Source of the DNA: an uncultured Bacteroidia bacterium
GTDB lineage: Bacteria > Bacteroidota > Bacteroidia > J057 > CALLMJ01
Reading direction: 5' to 3'
NCBI GenBank assembly: GCA_938005475.1
Contig: CALLNY010000014.1
Span: 1 to 64,000, forward strand
DNA length: 64,000 nucleotides
Below the pieces are notes generated by a model. The model was not told where the DNA came from, did not search any database, and worked only from the letters and a program-made list of their open reading frames with translations. Of the stretch, positions 61,128 through 64,000 are shown one piece after another (positions within the stretch are counted from its first letter, which is position 1; every line of letters begins with the position of its first letter). Both the position numbers and the translations under genes were made by a program.

Positions 61128-64000
61128 CTACTGATAGGCTTCTATAGGAGGACAAACACAAACTAAGTTTCTGTCTCCGTAAGTATTGTTAATTCTTGCT
61201 ACAGAGGGCCAGAATTTATTTTGTTTTAGGTAAGGTAGAGGGAAAACTGCTTTTTCACGAGAGTAAGGGTGTTTCCATGTATCAGCAGTTACCATTTCTG
61301 CGGTATGAGGAGCATTTTTGAGCACATTATCTATTTTGTCTGCTTTACCTTCTTGAATTTCTTGGATTTCATGATAAATACTAATCAGGGCGTCGCAGAA
61401 TCTATCCAGTTCTTCTTTGGGTTCGGATTCGGTGGGCTCAATCATAAGTGTTCCTGGGACAGGGAAAGAAACCGTTGGGGCATGAAAGCCATAATCCATA
61501 AGTCTTTTTGCTACATCTTCTACTTCAATACCGCAGGTATGTTTGTATGCCCTTAAATCAAGAATAAATTCATGGGCACAAAAGCCATGAGTTCCTTTAT
61601 AGAGGACTTTATAGTAAGGCTCGAGGCGTTTCATCAAGTAGTTAGCATTTAAGATAGCGTATTGAGTAGCTTTTGTGAGTCCTTTCTCGCCCATCATGTT
61701 AATATAAGCATAAGGAATCAATAAAATTAAAGCGGAAGAGTACTGGGAAGCGGCAACAGAAGAAATATTTTTATCATTAGGTTTTCTTTCAAATACAGAT
61801 TTAGGGAGGTAGGGAATAAGATGTTTAGCAACGCATATAGGTCCCATGCCAGGTCCTCCGCCACCATGAGGGATACAGAAAGTTTTATGTAAATTTAAGT
61901 GGCAGACATCTGCACCAATCTTAGCAGGAGAAGTTAAACCAACTTGTGCGTTCATATTTGCACCATCCATATAAACTTGCCCGCCGTAAGCATGTATTAA
62001 AGAACAAACCTCTTGAATTGCTTCCTCAAAAACACCATGAGTGGAAGGATAGGTAACCATAAGCCCTGCAAGATGCTCTTTATGTTGGTCTGCTAACTGG
62101 CGAAGATGCTCAAAATCAATGTTTCCATTTTCATCACATTTCACGACCACGACTTGAAAACCAGCCATCACCGCAGAAGCAGGGTTCGTTCCATGCGCAG
62201 AAGCTGGAATTAGCATGATGTTTCGGTGACCCTCACCTTTATCTTTTAAATAAGCTTTTATGACTAATAAACCCGTATATTCTCCTTGTGCTCCTGAGTT
62301 CGGTTGAAAAGAAACACCCGCAAATCCAGTTATCTGACATAATGCCTTCTCTAATTCTAAAAATAAAGTGTGATAACCATTCGCTTGATTCTTAGGAATA
62401 AAAGGGTGCATATCCGCAAATTCAGGCCAAGTAATTGCCAACATTTCCGTAGTAGCATTTAGTTTCATAGTACAAGAGCCTAAAGAAATCATAGAGGTAG
62501 TTAAACTTAGATCTTTCTTTTCTAAACTCTTAATATATCTTAAAAGTTGGTGTTCAGAATGATAAGTATTAAAAATAGGATTTTCTAAGTAGGGCGTATT
62601 TCTTTTAGCGAAATCAGGAATATTGGGTTTTACCTCATTCGCAATTGCATATACATTCGGGATATCCTGAACTCCGTCTAAACATCTAACAAAAACTTTA
62701 ACAATAAGATCTAGATCCTCTAACGTAGTAGTTTCATCGATTGCAATACCGACGGAAAGGTCATCAAAGTAACGGAAATTGATTTTTTCTTTATGGGATT
62801 CTAACTTGAGGATATCACACTTGATACCTGCATTATCATTGAATTCAATTTTGAGGGTATCAAAAAAATAGTTATGTTCTTGGTAGAGACCGATTTGCTG
62901 TAAGGCTTGCAATAGTATTTGAGCTTTATGATGGATAGTAGTAGCAATATATTTTATACCATCTTTGCCATGATAAACGGCGTACATAGAAGCCATGATA
63001 GCAAGTAAAACTTGGGAGGTACAGATATTAGAAGTAGCTTTTTCACGTCGGATATGTTGTTCACGGGTTTGGAGAGCCATTCTTAAAGCGTATTTTCCGT
63101 TTGCATCAATAGAAACGCCTATAATTCTTCCGGGGATCACTCTTTTAAAATCTTCGGTAGTAGCAAAAAATGCGGCATGGGGTCCACCATATCCCATAGG
63201 CACTCCGAAACGTTGAGTAGAGCCAACTGCCACATCAGCCCCTAACTCACCAGGAGATTTGATTAAAGCCAAAGCAAGCAAATCCGTAGCCATAACTACG
63301 TAAATATTTTGGCTTCTCAAATTTTTTATGATAGCAGAATAATTCTCTATTGCGCCATTGGTATCAGGGTACTGAATAAGACAACCGAAATAATCATCAT
63401 TTTTGTAATCGATTTCGTGTACATTTCCAATTTTTAGTTTGATGTCAAGAGCTTCTGCACGCGTTTTTAGTACATCAATAGTTTGAGGATGCACGTTTTC
63501 TGAAACATAAAAAGTATTACCTTTATTTTTTGCACGAGATTGCCCGTAGACCATAATCATAGCTTCCGCGGCAGCAGTGGCTTCATCTAACAACGATGCA
63601 TTCGCAATAGGTAAACCTGTTAAATCCGATACCATCGTTTGAAAATTTAATAAAGCCTCTAATCTACCTTGTGAAATTTCTGCTTGATAGGGGGTATATT
63701 GCGTATACCAGCCCGGATTTTCTAATATATTTCGCTGAATGACTGTCGGCGTGATGGTGCCGTAGTATCCCATGCCAATATAAGACTTAAAAACTTTGTT
63801 CATTGATGCCAAAGATTTTAGTTTTTTAAGCATCTCATACTCTGTCAATGGGGAGGGTAGTATTAGTTGTTTATTTAAACGAATTTTTTCAGGTACCGTT
63901 TTCTCAATGAGTTCCTCAACCGAATTTACTCCTATAGTTTTCAACATCTCTTCTGTATCCTTTTCACTCGGTGATATATGACGACGTGAAAAGTCATAAA
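61128..64000 (-). CDS. gcvP: glycine dehydrogenase (decarboxylating), P protein, 5' end cut
   Basis: At least 957 residues are visible, and the frame stays open to the window edge (it reads [16 protein letters not shown] before the internal Met at 63947), so the start lies beyond the right edge. This PLP enzyme is the P protein of the glycine cleavage system. The N-terminal half has [14 protein letters not shown] and the C-terminal half holds the PLP Lys in [23 protein letters not shown]. It ends near [17 protein letters not shown], the family's final motif. Its normal partners gcvT and gcvH are not in the window. It strips CO2 from glycine and passes the aminomethyl group to the H protein. 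Confidence 0.97.
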   Translation of the reverse strand, partial: YDFSRRHISPSEKDTEEMLKTIGVNSVEELIEKTVPEKIRLNKQLILPSPLTEYEMLKKLKSLASMNKVFKSYIGMGYYGTITPTVIQRNILENPGWYTQYTPYQAEISQGRLEALLNFQTMVSDLTGLPIANASLLDEATAAAEAMIMVYGQSRAKNKGNTFYVSENVHPQTIDVLKTRAEALDIKLKIGNVHEIDYKNDDYFGCLIQYPDTNGAIENYSAIIKNLRSQNIYVVMATDLLALALIKSPGELGADVAVGSTQRFGVPMGYGGPHAAFFATTEDFKRVIPGRIIGVSIDANGKYALRMALQTREQHIRREKATSNICTSQVLLAIMASMYAVYHGKDGIKYIATTIHHKAQILLQALQQIGLYQEHNYFFDTLKIEFNDNAGIKCDILKLESHKEKINFRYFDDLSVGIAIDETTTLEDLDLIVKVFVRCLDGVQDIPNVYAIANEVKPNIPDFAKRNTPYLENPIFNTYHSEHQLLRYIKSLEKKDLSLTTSMISLGSCTMKLNATTEMLAITWPEFADMHPFIPKNQANGYHTLFLELEKALCQITGFAGVSFQPNSGAQGEYTGLLVIKAYLKDKGEGHRNIMLIPASAHGTNPASAVMAGFQVVVVKCDENGNIDFEHLRQLADQHKEHLAGLMVTYPSTHGVFEEAIQEVCSLIHAYGGQVYMDGANMNAQVGLTSPAKIGADVCHLNLHKTFCIPHGGGGPGMGPICVAKHLIPYLPKSVFERKPNDKNISSVAASQYSSALILLIPYAYINMMGEKGLTKATQYAILNANYLMKRLEPYYKVLYKGTHGFCAHEFILDLRAYKHTCGIEVEDVAKRLMDYGFHAPTVSFPVPGTLMIEPTESEPKEELDRFCDALISIYHEIQEIQEGKADKIDNVLKNAPHTAEMVTADTWKHPYSREKAVFPLPYLKQNKFWPSVARINNTYGDRNLVCVCPPIEAYQ

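Overview
The window is a stretch of chromosome from a low-GC member of the Bacteroidota, probably Cytophagales-like, although the genus cannot be fixed from this sequence. Four things support this. A very large secreted protein ends in a type IX secretion (Por) sorting domain. Promoters have the Bacteroidota form, a -33 TTG and a -7 TAnnTTTG, often only a few bases before the start codon. Lipoprotein, propeller-PP2C and HU-like families typical of the phylum are present. The tmRNA tag ends in SLAA. Coding density is high and most genes are housekeeping. No tRNA, rRNA, CRISPR array, prophage or integrative element was seen. The only mobile DNA is the end of an IS5-like transposase at the left edge.

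Layout. 1-7 kb: transposase remnant, small secreted protein, yicC-galT-hemG, then cmk, an outer-membrane barrel protein and an HU-like protein. 7.3-14 kb, minus strand: two large surface proteins, one glycine-rich and one a 1738-residue T9SS cargo with PKD-like domains and about 100-residue repeats. 14.2-19.1 kb, minus strand: a compact six-gene operon (DUF983, rdgB, udk, FAD oxidoreductase, ppx, trmD). 19.2-27.7 kb, plus strand: a propeller-PP2C sensor phosphatase, mnmD, a rhomboid protease, an endonuclease/phosphatase-family membrane protein and topA. 27.7-38.5 kb: glycosyltransferases, a lipoprotein, mscL, an acyl-CoA dehydrogenase, an isolated nuoJ, valS and surA. 38.6-40.6 kb, minus strand: two tandem SiaB-SiaC pairs. 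40.7-49.6 kb: a DPP-IV-type peptidase with a DedA protein, an MlaF-type ATPase overlapping nuoK, leucine dehydrogenase-nusB, ruvB, and an ATP-dependent DNA ligase with an unknown partner. 49.6-64 kb: tmRNA, nuoI-hslV, a second DedA gene with a VanX-type dipeptidase, two paralogous secreted proteins, cinA, a GH31 enzyme with sulfoquinovosidase residues, uvrA-DUF952, and gcvP running off the right edge.

How the genes work together. The best candidate for an under-described system is the duplicated SiaB (kinase)/SiaC (regulatory phosphoprotein) operon. The window also holds a sensor PP2C phosphatase that could play the SiaA role, but it holds no SiaD diguanylate cyclase, so the output is unknown. 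Second is the ATP-dependent DNA ligase with its overlapping partner gene. Complex I genes are dispersed: nuoI, nuoJ and nuoK lie in three unrelated operons. Both DedA genes overlap a downstream secreted peptidase gene.

Start codons were moved from the longest reading frame where a -7 element or signal peptide decided it. Database identity, GC values and expression could not be computed here.
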